64,000 nucleotides of DNA from CAYWFU01 sp964457585 (GTDB lineage: Bacteria > JACRDZ01), in contig CAYWFU010000006.1 of assembly GCA_964457585.1 (NCBI GenBank), forward strand, positions 12,960 to 76,959, read 5' to 3'. The notes beneath the pieces were generated by a model. It saw only the letters and a list, made by a program, of their open reading frames with translations, made no database searches and was not told the origin of the DNA. The translations under genes and the position numbers were made by a program. Positions 44,562-52,035 of this stretch are shown one piece after another (positions within the stretch are counted from its first letter, which is position 1; each line of letters opens with the position of its first letter).

Positions 44562-44982
44562 CTTCAAAGAACCAATAGTTTTAGATACACATGTTTGGAT
44601 ATGGTTATTGACAGGTGATAAACAAATAGAAAATTCTAAATGTTTGTCTTATATTGAAAATGCGGTTAAATACTCAAATATTAAAATATCAGCTATTTCA
44701 GTTTGGGAAATAGGTATGCTTGAAACTAAAGGAAGAATTAAATTCCCAGTTGATTGTTTAGATTGGGTCAATAAAGCGTTAAATGCACCGGGCATATCTT
44801 TAGAACCGCTTACCCCGGAAATTGCCATTGAAAGCAGCCGTTTGCCTGGAAAATTCCATGGCGATCCGGCGGACAGAATAATTGCCGCCACTACCAGAAA
44901 ATTAGGAGCAGTCTTAATAACCCGCGATAAAAATATCATTTCTTATGGAAAACAAAATCTTTTGAAAGTGATACCTGCTTAG
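44548..44982 (+). CDS. VapC-type PIN-domain toxin paired with Phd
   Basis: A PIN ribonuclease of the subgroup paired with Phd antitoxins: VLDTHVWIWLLTGD (first acid), ISAISVWEIGMLETKGRI (second), FHGDPADRIIAATTRKLGAVLITRDK (third and fourth). I choose ATG 44548 because GGTGAG lies 7 nt upstream; the in-frame TTG at 44533 is less likely. The start overlaps the antitoxin stop by 14 nt. Confidence 0.88.
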   Translation: MPMNDFKEPIVLDTHVWIWLLTGDKQIENSKCLSYIENAVKYSNIKISAISVWEIGMLETKGRIKFPVDCLDWVNKALNAPGISLEPLTPEIAIESSRLPGKFHGDPADRIIAATTRKLGAVLITRDKNIISYGKQNLLKVIPA

Positions 44983-45030
44983 AGGCTGTTAAATAACGAG
45001 GTAACCTCAAACGGAACCGAAAGGGAAATA

Positions 45031-46662
45031 ATGCGAATCAGTTCAAAAATACCATTTTTTTTACCGCTGACATTGTTTTTTCTAAGCGGAATAGTGGGCG
45101 TCTGGTCTTCTTACAGCCCGGGAAATAGCCTGGTTAAATTTCTGCTCATTACTTCCGGTATACTTTTGTATGCTGCTACCGTCGTGTTGCGTGGCGAAAA
45201 CCATTTACTTACCATGTTGACCTGGATATTTTTGACTGCCTCTGCTTTGCTTGCTCTCTATTTTACTACACAGTATAATTTTCCAATTCACCCGTCCAAG
45301 TTTAATGTACTCAATCAGTTTGGTGTCCAGCTCCGCAGACTATTACCGCAGTTGCAATTGTTCAATCTCGAACGCGATGTTGTTGTTGGCATACTGGAAA
45401 TAGCTTTACCTCTCAACATTGCAGCAATTATTGATGTTTGGACTCACAAGCACCGTATTTCTATTTCATTAACGATTACTTTGTTAATTATATTGTTTGG
45501 CTTGTTAATGACCAGTTCGATGCGTTCTTTAATTGCCTTAGTCACAGTTGCCTCAATTGCTTTAGCAGCATATTTAGTGATAAAATTTCGTGAACGCATA
45601 GCGATTTGGGTTTTAGTTGCTGTTATTCTGGCAGCTGGTATTCTTGTATTTATCTTATTGAACTTCAGTAATTTAAGCTCTGCGCAGATCAGCGGGCGCA
45701 TTGATTCGCAGATAGATCTGAATCTGCGTACGTGGCAATTGATACAATCATACTTTTTTACCGGCAGCGGTCTTGACGTTTTTTCAATGGTTTTATCCTC
45801 ATACAATCTTTTGATCCATGTACCATTTGCCGCTCACGCGGAAAACACTTTTTTGCAGATTTGGATCGAGCAGGGACTGTTGGGATTTATTGCCTTTATT
45901 TGGTTCGTTTGCGCATTCTATGTTTGGGTATGGAATCACCGTAATCACTTGAATGAATTGGCAATCGGCGCTTTAGCGGCGACTACAACAATGCTTTTTC
46001 ATGACATGATTGATGTCCGCTTGTATTCGACAATTGCTTTACCGTTGATGTTTTTACCAATTGGATTAACTGTGGCATCGACCGAAAATTTGCCGGTACA
46101 GACATTATCTAAAATCTGGAACCGGCAGCGTATAATCGGAGCGTTTATAATTATCTTATCAGGCTTGGTATTAGGATGGAATCTGATTATATCAGCATGG
46201 TATACGAATCTTGGCAGTGTTTCTCAAACACGCCTAGAACTTTCACAATACAAATTCCCGTATCAATTAGCCGAATATACCAGGCGCGAGGCGGATTACT
46301 CTAAGATCGAATTATATTTCCGTCAGGCATTAGCTGTGGATCCTTGTAATATTCCTGCTAATCAGCGACTGGCAATGCTTGCGCTGGAGCGTGAAGAGTA
46401 CGTAAGCGCCATCAAATTACTGAAAAAGGCTTACGCACGTAATTCATCAGATCCTGTAACACTGCAATTGCTTGGGGCAACATACCTTGGCAGAGGATGT
46501 TTTGATGAAGCTTACACATTTTGGTCCCGCCTGCCTGATGCACCTAAAAAGCTGGAATTGGAAGCGTGGATAAGATACGGAACACGCGGTGATAATGAGC
46601 GTGCATATCAAGCTCGAAAATTGGCAATAAAAATTATGGGTGAACGAAGATTAAATAAATAA
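45031..46662 (+). CDS. O-antigen ligase/polymerase-like membrane protein with C-terminal TPR
   Basis: Ten or more TM helices cover residues 1-400. The large loop between them includes the segment RTWQLIQSYFFTGSGLDVFSM, and HAENTFLQIWIEQGLLGF is the typical Wzy/WaaL C-proximal motif with the conserved H..N..L pattern. Residues ~410-540 are TPR-like (ALAVDPCNIPANQRLAMLALE; LLKKAYARNSSDPVTLQLLG). The role is likely polymerisation or ligation of a surface polysaccharide. Base composition and codon use (more G/C at third positions) differ clearly from all neighbours, and it stands alone between toxin-antitoxin genes and palindromic elements, so recent transfer is likely. Confidence 0.8.
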   Translation: MRISSKIPFFLPLTLFFLSGIVGVWSSYSPGNSLVKFLLITSGILLYAATVVLRGENHLLTMLTWIFLTASALLALYFTTQYNFPIHPSKFNVLNQFGVQLRRLLPQLQLFNLERDVVVGILEIALPLNIAAIIDVWTHKHRISISLTITLLIILFGLLMTSSMRSLIALVTVASIALAAYLVIKFRERIAIWVLVAVILAAGILVFILLNFSNLSSAQISGRIDSQIDLNLRTWQLIQSYFFTGSGLDVFSMVLSSYNLLIHVPFAAHAENTFLQIWIEQGLLGFIAFIWFVCAFYVWVWNHRNHLNELAIGALAATTTMLFHDMIDVRLYSTIALPLMFLPIGLTVASTENLPVQTLSKIWNRQRIIGAFIIILSGLVLGWNLIISAWYTNLGSVSQTRLELSQYKFPYQLAEYTRREADYSKIELYFRQALAVDPCNIPANQRLAMLALEREEYVSAIKLLKKAYARNSSDPVTLQLLGATYLGRGCFDEAYTFWSRLPDAPKKLELEAWIRYGTRGDNERAYQARKLAIKIMGERRLNK

Positions 46663-46687
46663 GGTCTGACATAAATGCCAGACCTTA
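46660..46687 (+). terminator. Hairpin just after the O-antigen-ligase-like gene
   Basis: taaggtctg (46660-46668) pairs with cagacctta (46679-46687), overlapping the stop codon. It lacks a clear U-tract, so termination is only possible. It merges with the larger palindrome that follows. Confidence 0.4.
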
Positions 46688-46845
46688 GGCAGTGAGCAAA
46701 AATAACTTCCACATCTTGCTTGTCTTTTGCTCCGTCTTCTACGTTGTGCTAAAGGTTACATAGCGTTGCTATGCGCCCTTTAGCACGCCTTGAAGACGAA
46801 ACAAAATCCTGCGCAATATGTAAAAGTTATTTTTGCTCACTGCCT
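46687..46845. repeat. ~160-bp large palindromic element
   Basis: The outer arms aggcagtgagcaaaaataac.. (46687-46708) and 46824-46845 are perfect inverted repeats of 22 bp. Inside, gtgctaaagg (46746-46755) pairs with cctttagcac (46777-46786) and catagc (46759-46764) with gctatg (46768-46773), and cgtctt/gaagacg pair further out. The whole could fold as one long branched hairpin. It is noncoding. Confidence 0.75.
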
Positions 46846-46861
46846 TAATATTTGTTTTTGA

Positions 46862-47062
46862 TTATTGCTTTACTACGTTTGTAGCCTGTTTGCCTTTTTG
46901 TCCTTGTGTTACATCAAATGTAACAGTTTGACCTTCAGCTAAAGTCTTAAAGCCTTCTCCTTGAATCGAGCTATGATGTACGAATACATCTTCTCCAGAT
47001 TCACAAGAAATAAATCCAAAACCTTTTGAGTCATTAAACCATTTTACTTTTCCAGTTTCCAT
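46862..47062 (-). CDS. csp: Cold-shock protein, CspA family
   Basis: A 66-residue single cold-shock domain that binds single-stranded RNA/DNA. METGKVKWFNDSKGFGFIS contains RNP1 (KGFGFI) and EDVFVHHSSI contains RNP2 (VFVHH). AGGAGG-type box (ggaggtaatt) precedes the ATG. Its leader is about 150 nt long and contains an intrinsic-terminator-like hairpin. Confidence 0.97.
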   Translation of the reverse strand: METGKVKWFNDSKGFGFISCESGEDVFVHHSSIQGEGFKTLAEGQTVTFDVTQGQKGKQATNVVKQ

Positions 47063-47109
47063 TATAAATTACCTCCTTTTTTCAAAACGGTAGTAAATAT
47101 TTCAAATAT

Positions 47110-47151
47110 AAAAAAAAATCCGTAAGGCAAATTTGATTTTACCTTACGGAT
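47110..47151 (-). terminator. Intrinsic-terminator-like hairpin in the csp leader
   Basis: On the minus strand the 10-bp stem atccgtaagg (47151-47142) / ccttacggat (47127-47118) is followed by nine T residues (47118-47110). It lies between the csp promoter and the csp start codon. It is either an attenuator in the csp 5' UTR or the end of a small RNA of about 100 nt. Confidence 0.75.
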
Positions 47152-47216
47152 AAAGTCTAAAATTTACTGTTTTACAGCTCTTATACTATATTACTTACTA
47201 CTTTTATAATTTAATA

Positions 47217-47244
47217 ATTATACACTACTATTTTAGTTTGTCAA
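47217..47244 (-). promoter_or_regulatory. Consensus promoter upstream of csp
   Basis: On the minus strand TTGACA (47244-47239) and TATAAT (47222-47217), both perfect consensus, are 16 nt apart. Transcription would start near 47210, giving a leader of about 150 nt before csp. Confidence 0.75.
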
Positions 47245-47275
47245 GATAAAAATGTATTTTACCATAAATATATTC

Positions 47276-47303
47276 TTGACATGTAGCCCATATGTGCTAT
47301 ATT
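47276..47303 (+). promoter_or_regulatory. relB promoter with operator
   Basis: TTGACA (47276-47281) and TATATT (47298-47303) are 16 nt apart. The palindrome tagc-ccatatgt-gcta (47284-47299) lies in the spacer. The antitoxin ATG is at 47337, preceded by GGGAG. Confidence 0.65.
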
Positions 47304-47336
47304 ATTTATTGGATATATTTTTTGGGAGATATAATT

Positions 47337-47549
47337 ATGATTAAAACTGCAACTGTAAGAGCAAGAATAGAACCGAATTTAAAAAGTGAAGTTGAAAAAT
47401 TATTTGATAAGTTAGGAATATCAACAACTGAAGCTATTAACATTTTTTATCGTCAAGTAAAAATCAGAAACGGATTACCATTTCCAGTAGTTATCCCAAA
47501 TAAAACCACTAAAAAAGTTCTTGAAGAGACTGATAAGGAATCTAATTAA
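47337..47549 (+). CDS. RelB/DinJ-type antitoxin
   Basis: A 70-residue ribbon-helix-helix antitoxin: IKTATVRARIEPNLKSEVEKLFDKLGISTTEAINIFYRQV and the toxin-binding end NGLPFPVVIPNKTT match DinJ/RelB. ATG 47337 with GGGAG about 9 nt upstream is used; a longer frame from 47292 begins inside the promoter and is rejected. The partner toxin gene downstream is inactivated. Confidence 0.9.
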   Translation: MIKTATVRARIEPNLKSEVEKLFDKLGISTTEAINIFYRQVKIRNGLPFPVVIPNKTTKKVLEETDKESN

Positions 47550-47550
47550 T

Positions 47551-47712
47551 GAAATTCCTCTTAAAGAATTACATCACGACCATAAACTCATTGGTAATTT
47601 CAAAGGGCGTCGCTAATGCCATATTGAACCGAATTGGTTATTAATATATAAACTCATAAATGATGAAATTATTTTTGAAAGAACAGGATATCATTCAGAA
47701 TTGTCATTGTAA
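47551..47712 (+). pseudogene. YafQ/RelE-type toxin remnant with internal stop
   Basis: Read from 47551 the frame gives EIPLKELHHDHKLIGNFKGR-R, a stop (TAA 47614-47616), then CHIEPNWLLIYKLINDEIIF and ERTGYHSELSL. This matches the C-terminal half of YafQ toxins, where the order is 'DH.L.G..KG.RECHIEPDWLLIYK......RTG.HS.LF'. The stop replaces the conserved Glu, and the first ~40 residues are gone. It is clearly dead. Confidence 0.85.
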
Positions 47713-47733
47713 TTAAAAGAGGAAAGAAAAGAT

Positions 47734-48258
47734 ATGTTAAAAAATGATATCGATAAAGAGGTAGAAGTCCGGACAGGAATAAATGTCTTCACCTGTTATC
47801 AATGCGGGAAGTGTTCTGCAGGATGTGTTTTTGCTCAATTTATGGATGCTCCTCCTCATTTACTCATGCGTTATTTGCAATTGAATCTAAAAGAAAAAAT
47901 TTTTTCATCCAATACTGTCTGGAGATGCGGAGCATGTATTACCTGTTCAGTAAGATGTCCTCGAAAAATAGATGTTCTTGCAGTTATAAATACTGTAAGA
48001 ACATTGATCACAGAGGAAAAAATATTTCCTCATGAAGAGGATGTGCATTTATTTGATGAAATTTTTTTAGATAATATTGCTAAAAATGACAGACTCCATG
48101 AATTTGGGGCTGTATTTGATTTTAATCTTAAAAGCGGAAAATATTTTAAAGATATATCTCTTTTCCCAATTTTAATTGAAAAAGGAAAATTATCTTCTAA
48201 AAGTGAAAAAGGGCGTACTCAGAAAATTGCAGATGTAATAAATAAAATTAGGGATTAG
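47734..48258 (+). CDS. hdrC: Heterodisulfide reductase subunit C-type iron-sulfur protein
   Basis: Two ferredoxin-type clusters are seen: CYQCGKCSAGC (residues ~21-31) followed later by CP-like context, and CGACITCSVRCP with the closing Cys. The 174-residue length and C-terminal helical tail fit HdrC, which passes electrons between HdrA and the CCG-domain subunit HdrB. The order hdrC-hdrB-hdrA on the plus strand suggests one operon. AGAGGAAAG precedes the ATG. Confidence 0.9.
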   Translation: MLKNDIDKEVEVRTGINVFTCYQCGKCSAGCVFAQFMDAPPHLLMRYLQLNLKEKIFSSNTVWRCGACITCSVRCPRKIDVLAVINTVRTLITEEKIFPHEEDVHLFDEIFLDNIAKNDRLHEFGAVFDFNLKSGKYFKDISLFPILIEKGKLSSKSEKGRTQKIADVINKIRD

Positions 48259-48331
48259 GAAGTATAATGCAGTAAGTTAGTATTCTTATAAACTCTGACT
48301 CTTTGACTCGATTTTTTATAAAGGATTAATT

Positions 48332-49201
48332 ATGGAATATTCTTATTATCCAGGTTGTTCTCTTAAAGGTACAGCGCAAGATTATGAAGTATCAATTCAA
48401 AGAGTAGCTCTTAAGCTTAATATTAATCTTATCGAATTGCCTGATTGGGTATGCTGCGGCGCAAGCCCGACACATATTGCTAATGAGAAGTTAAATCTGG
48501 CAATTCCTGCCATTGATATTAAAGAAGCTTGCAAATATGAAAAAGATTTAGTAACTGTATGCACTGCCTGTTTTAATCGTCTAAAAACTGCACATTATAT
48601 TTTATTAAATAATCAAGTAAAGAAAAAAGAAATTGAATCTTTAATTGAAGGAAATATTTCTGACAAAATAAAAATTCGTCATTTTATTCAAGTTTTAATG
48701 GAAGATATTAAACTTGAGCAATGGCAAACTTATATAAAAAAGTCATTAAGCGGATTGAAAGTTGCATGCTATTACGGATGTTTGCTTACAAGACCTGAAT
48801 ATATGATGGAAAATGAAAAAAGTGAAAATCCTGAAATAATGGATAATTTAATGAAAATTTTGGGTGCGGAACCAATTTCCTGGTATTACAAAACAGAATG
48901 CTGCGGAACAAGCTTTGCGATATCTAAAACTGAAGTTGTTGTAAATCTATCTAATAGAATACTTGATGCAGCAAGTAATCATAAAGCAGATTGTATAGTT
49001 GTTGCATGTCCTTTATGTCATGCTAATCTTGATTTGCGTCAGATAGAAATAGATAAACATTATAATAAAAAGTATAACCTGCCTATTTTTTATTTTTCAG
49101 AATTAGTTGCACTTGCGCTGGGGGAAGATTATAAAAATTTGGCTCTTGATAAACACATAATTGACCCCTTTTCGCTGCTGGAATCTAAAAAAATAATTTA
49201 A
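48332..49201 (+). CDS. hdrB: Heterodisulfide reductase subunit B-type CCG protein
   Basis: Two cysteine-rich CCG motifs bind the noncubane clusters used to split disulfides: the first spans YYPGCSL, VCCGASP and CTACFNRL, the second CYYGCLLTRP, ECCGTSFA and CPLCHANL. At 289 residues it is normal for HdrB. The physiological disulfide (or other oxidant) is unknown in a non-methanogen. It lies between hdrC and hdrA. Confidence 0.92.
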   Translation: MEYSYYPGCSLKGTAQDYEVSIQRVALKLNINLIELPDWVCCGASPTHIANEKLNLAIPAIDIKEACKYEKDLVTVCTACFNRLKTAHYILLNNQVKKKEIESLIEGNISDKIKIRHFIQVLMEDIKLEQWQTYIKKSLSGLKVACYYGCLLTRPEYMMENEKSENPEIMDNLMKILGAEPISWYYKTECCGTSFAISKTEVVVNLSNRILDAASNHKADCIVVACPLCHANLDLRQIEIDKHYNKKYNLPIFYFSELVALALGEDYKNLALDKHIIDPFSLLESKKII

Positions 49202-49219
49202 CTTGACATAGGAGTAAGC

Positions 49220-51184
49220 ATGAGAATTGGTGTATTTGTATGTCATTGTGGAACAAATATCTCAAAAGTAGTAAATATAAAAGAAGTAGTGGAAAATATG
49301 TCTACTTATCCTGGTATAGTTATTGCCAGTGATTTTAAGTATATGTGCTCAGAAGCAGGGCAAAAGCTTATTAAGGAAATGATTAAAAAATACAATTTGA
49401 CCCGAATTGTTGTTGCTTCATGCACACCTAAACTGCATGAAATTACATTTAGACGCTGTTTGGATGAAGCTGGATTGAATCCCTTTATGCTTGAAATAGC
49501 AAATATACGAGAGCAATGTTCATGGGTACATGCGGATAATCCTGTATTAGCCACACAAAAAGCAATAGATATTATAAGGATAGCTGTAGCTAAAATCCGT
49601 TTTGCCCAGCCCCTTACATCATCTAAAGTTACTATAGAACGAAAAGCACTGGTAGTCGGAGGCGGAATAGCAGGGATACAATCTGCAATAGATATAGCTC
49701 AAGCAGGTTATCCTGTGGTATTGGTAGAACAAAGTCCGTCTATAGGCGGTAGAATGGCGCAATTGGATAAAACTTTTCCAACTCTGGACTGCTCTGCGTG
49801 TATTCTTACTCCAAAAATGGTAGAAGTTAGCCGTCATCCATCCATTAGAATTTTAACATATGCTAAAGTTGAGGAAGTAAAAGGGTATGTTGGTAATTTT
49901 GAGGTTACTATCCGAATAAAAGCGCGTTCAGTTGATATGAAAAAATGTACAGGATGCGGTATATGTCAGACTAAATGTCCGGTTAAGGTAACAAGTGAAT
50001 TTAATGAAGGCATATCCAAAAGAGCAGCAATATATGTCCCTTTCCCTCAAGCTTCGCCAAATGTCCCTGTGATTGATAGAGAAAAATGCAAGTTTTTTTT
50101 GGATGGTAAATGCGGTTTATGTAAAAAAATATGTCCTTCAGAAGCAGTTAATTATGAAGAGCAGGATACAATTATTAAAGAAAAATTTGGAAGTATTATT
50201 ATGGCTACAGGATTTGATTTATTTGATCACAGCGTTTATGGAGAATATGGTTATGGAAAAATAAAAAACGTAATTAACTCTATTCAATTTGAAAGAATGG
50301 TAAATTCATCCGGTCCAACAGATGGACTAATAGTTAAACCTTCGGATGGCAAAGAAGTAAGGAAAGTTGTATTTATTCAATGTGTAGGCTCACGTGATGA
50401 CAAAGTCGGAAAGCCGTATTGCTCAAAGATTTGCTGTATGTATACAGCAAAACAGGCGTTACTTTTAAAAGAACATATTCCACAGGCTGAAGCATATGTA
50501 TTTTATATTGATATAAGAGCTGGCGGAAAAAATTATGAAGAATTTATCAAGCGGGTACAGGAAAATTATAGAGTAAAGTATATACGCGGAAGAGTATCAA
50601 AAGTTTTGGAAAATAATGATAAATTAATAGTTAGGGGATTTGACACTCTCTCCGGTATTTCAATGGAAGTTGAGGCTGATTTAGTGGTTTTAGCTGTTGG
50701 AGTTGTCCCGCGCAAGGATTCAGACGAAGTTGCTCGTATTTTTAATGTTTCCCGTGATTCCAATAAATTCTTGGCAGAACTGCATCCAAAGCTGGCTCCA
50801 GTTGAAAAGAATACAACAGGGATATTTTTAAGCGGCAGTTGTCAGTTCCCCCGCGATATACCTGATTCTGTTGCAATGGCTGGAAGTGCGGCAGTGAAAT
50901 CCTTGTCAATTTTTGCTAAAGAATTTTTGACATCAGACCCGATGATAGCTCTTGTTAATCCATCAATATGCACAGGCTGCATGAACTGCAAAACTATATG
51001 TCCATATAAAGCTATTCTGGTTGATGAAATTAAAGACCTGGATGGGAAAATAAGAAAAATAGCAAAAGTAAACGAAACAGTCTGCAGAGGCTGCGGTACC
51101 TGCGCTGCAACATGTCCTTCTCAATGTATTAATCTCAGGGGATTCACCAATGAACAGATTTTCGCATCAATAGAAGCGTTGTAA
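49220..51184 (+). CDS. hdrA: Heterodisulfide reductase subunit A-type flavoprotein
   Basis: A 654-residue FAD protein. The N-terminus GVFVCHCGTNISKVV is the HdrA domain; VVGGGIAGIQSAIDIAQAG binds FAD, and DCSACILTPKMVEV is the family cysteine motif. Four ferredoxin-type cluster motifs follow: CTGCGICQTKCP, CGLCKKICPSEA, CTGCMNCKTICP and CRGCGTCAATCP. In methanogens and some bacteria HdrA bifurcates electrons between ferredoxin and HdrBC. No MvhD, FlxABCD or formate dehydrogenase gene is adjacent, so the electron donor is unknown. All cluster cysteines are encoded as Cys, not selenocysteine. Confidence 0.94.
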   Translation: MRIGVFVCHCGTNISKVVNIKEVVENMSTYPGIVIASDFKYMCSEAGQKLIKEMIKKYNLTRIVVASCTPKLHEITFRRCLDEAGLNPFMLEIANIREQCSWVHADNPVLATQKAIDIIRIAVAKIRFAQPLTSSKVTIERKALVVGGGIAGIQSAIDIAQAGYPVVLVEQSPSIGGRMAQLDKTFPTLDCSACILTPKMVEVSRHPSIRILTYAKVEEVKGYVGNFEVTIRIKARSVDMKKCTGCGICQTKCPVKVTSEFNEGISKRAAIYVPFPQASPNVPVIDREKCKFFLDGKCGLCKKICPSEAVNYEEQDTIIKEKFGSIIMATGFDLFDHSVYGEYGYGKIKNVINSIQFERMVNSSGPTDGLIVKPSDGKEVRKVVFIQCVGSRDDKVGKPYCSKICCMYTAKQALLLKEHIPQAEAYVFYIDIRAGGKNYEEFIKRVQENYRVKYIRGRVSKVLENNDKLIVRGFDTLSGISMEVEADLVVLAVGVVPRKDSDEVARIFNVSRDSNKFLAELHPKLAPVEKNTTGIFLSGSCQFPRDIPDSVAMAGSAAVKSLSIFAKEFLTSDPMIALVNPSICTGCMNCKTICPYKAILVDEIKDLDGKIRKIAKVNETVCRGCGTCAATCPSQCINLRGFTNEQIFASIEAL

Positions 51185-51210
51185 TAATTCATTTTAAAAC
51201 ACATATAATT

Positions 51211-51498
51211 TTGAAAGCGGTTCTCGATGATAAAATTATCGGGACTGTGCGTGCTTATGAAAAAAATGGTGTATGTCATATTGGGAGACTGGCTGTACAT
51301 CCAGATTTTCAAAATCAGGGGATAGGGGTTACACTTATGAAAGAAATTGAGAAATATTTTAGGCCAAAAAATTTTGAACTTTTTGCTGGAACGAAAAGCA
51401 GGAAAAATATCTATTTATATCAAAAACTTGGATATAAGATATGCGAAACCTGCAAATATGAATGCGGAGATATTGAAATTTTTTATATGAGAAAATAG
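51211..51498 (+). pseudogene. N-terminally truncated GNAT acetyltransferase
   Basis: The sequence KIIGTVRAYEKNGVCHIGRLAVHPDFQNQGIGVTLMKEIE contains motif A of GNAT N-acetyltransferases (V.P..Q..GIG..L), and the rest fits the C-terminal half including YLYQKLGYK. The usual first ~45-50 residues are missing: the upstream sequence is the end of hdrA and no start codon with a ribosome site is seen (first candidate is TTG 51211). Likely a decayed fragment. Confidence 0.6.
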
Positions 51499-51528
51499 AA
51501 ATATTTATAAAAAAAAAATTTGTTATAA

Positions 51529-51638
51529 TTAGCGAAGTTTTATAGCCAGAATTTACAACACCTACTTTATATAAATATATATTGCACTATTTCAATAGAT
51601 GGTTTCAATCCTTGTTTTAATGGATTTTACAAACCTAC
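51529..51638. CRISPR. Possible minimal or decayed CRISPR array (two repeats, one degenerate)
   Basis: gtttcaatccttgttttaat.. at 51602-51638 has the look of a 37-nt CRISPR repeat (the ttcaatccttgttttaatgg core is common in type I-B/I-D/III repeats). A degenerate 37-nt match whose 3' half (gaatttacaacacctac) resembles the repeat end (ggattttacaaacctac) lies exactly 73 nt upstream at 51529-51565. This gives a 36-nt spacer (51566-51601) of normal size. No third repeat follows. It lies about 400 nt from cas4. The 537-nt gap 51499-52035 holds only this and the palindromic element. Confidence 0.45.
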
Positions 51639-51848
51639 TGCAAATTGTTGTTTTCTCCTTATTTTTCTAGTAAATAAACTAATTTTAGTAATACTAATTT
51701 TATTGATTTTCATATGTTTTTGGTCATTATTTTAATGGCTTTTAAATTAACTTTACATCCTAAAACAACTAAAAAATCTTTATTTATTAATAAGTTACAG
51801 CGATAGAGTTTTTTTAAGCAAATATTTTTTCCAGATTAGTCTCTTTAA

Positions 51849-52032
51849 TATACTCAAACTAATCAGGTTTGCGAATTTAGAATGCTCATATGTGCTTCAG
51901 ATTGGAACGATCTGATTGAGCAAAACCGCAGGCGTAGTTTTAACTACGTTGAGGATTTTGCGAATGAAAATCGTTTCAAGATGGAGTACAGAGGGGCGTT
52001 ATAAATTCGCAAACCTGATTAGTTTGAGTATA
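51849..52032. repeat. 184-bp palindromic element with 31-bp terminal inverted repeats
   Basis: Arms 51849-51879 (atactcaaactaatcagg..) and 52002-52032 are perfect inverted repeats. An inner hairpin cgtagtt-tt-aactacg lies at 51933-51948. It ends 3 nt before the cas4 stop codon. Overall design is like the 46687-46845 element, and short motifs (attttgcg, cttg-aa) are shared, so they may be related. Confidence 0.75.
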
Positions 52033-52035
52033 CAT

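Noticed and set aside
47110..47151. Hairpin plus T-run as the terminator of relB or a plus-strand gene
   Set aside because: The T-tract is on the minus strand and the hairpin lies upstream of the relB promoter, so it can only serve minus-strand transcripts.
49220..51184. Possible selenocysteine or frameshift in hdrA
   Set aside because: The frame is continuous for 654 codons and every expected cluster cysteine is encoded by TGT/TGC; no in-frame TGA is present.
51499..52035. A plus-strand ORF of 90 codons starting near 51916
   Set aside because: It runs through the 184-bp palindromic element and then antisense to cas4, with no domain or ribosome site.
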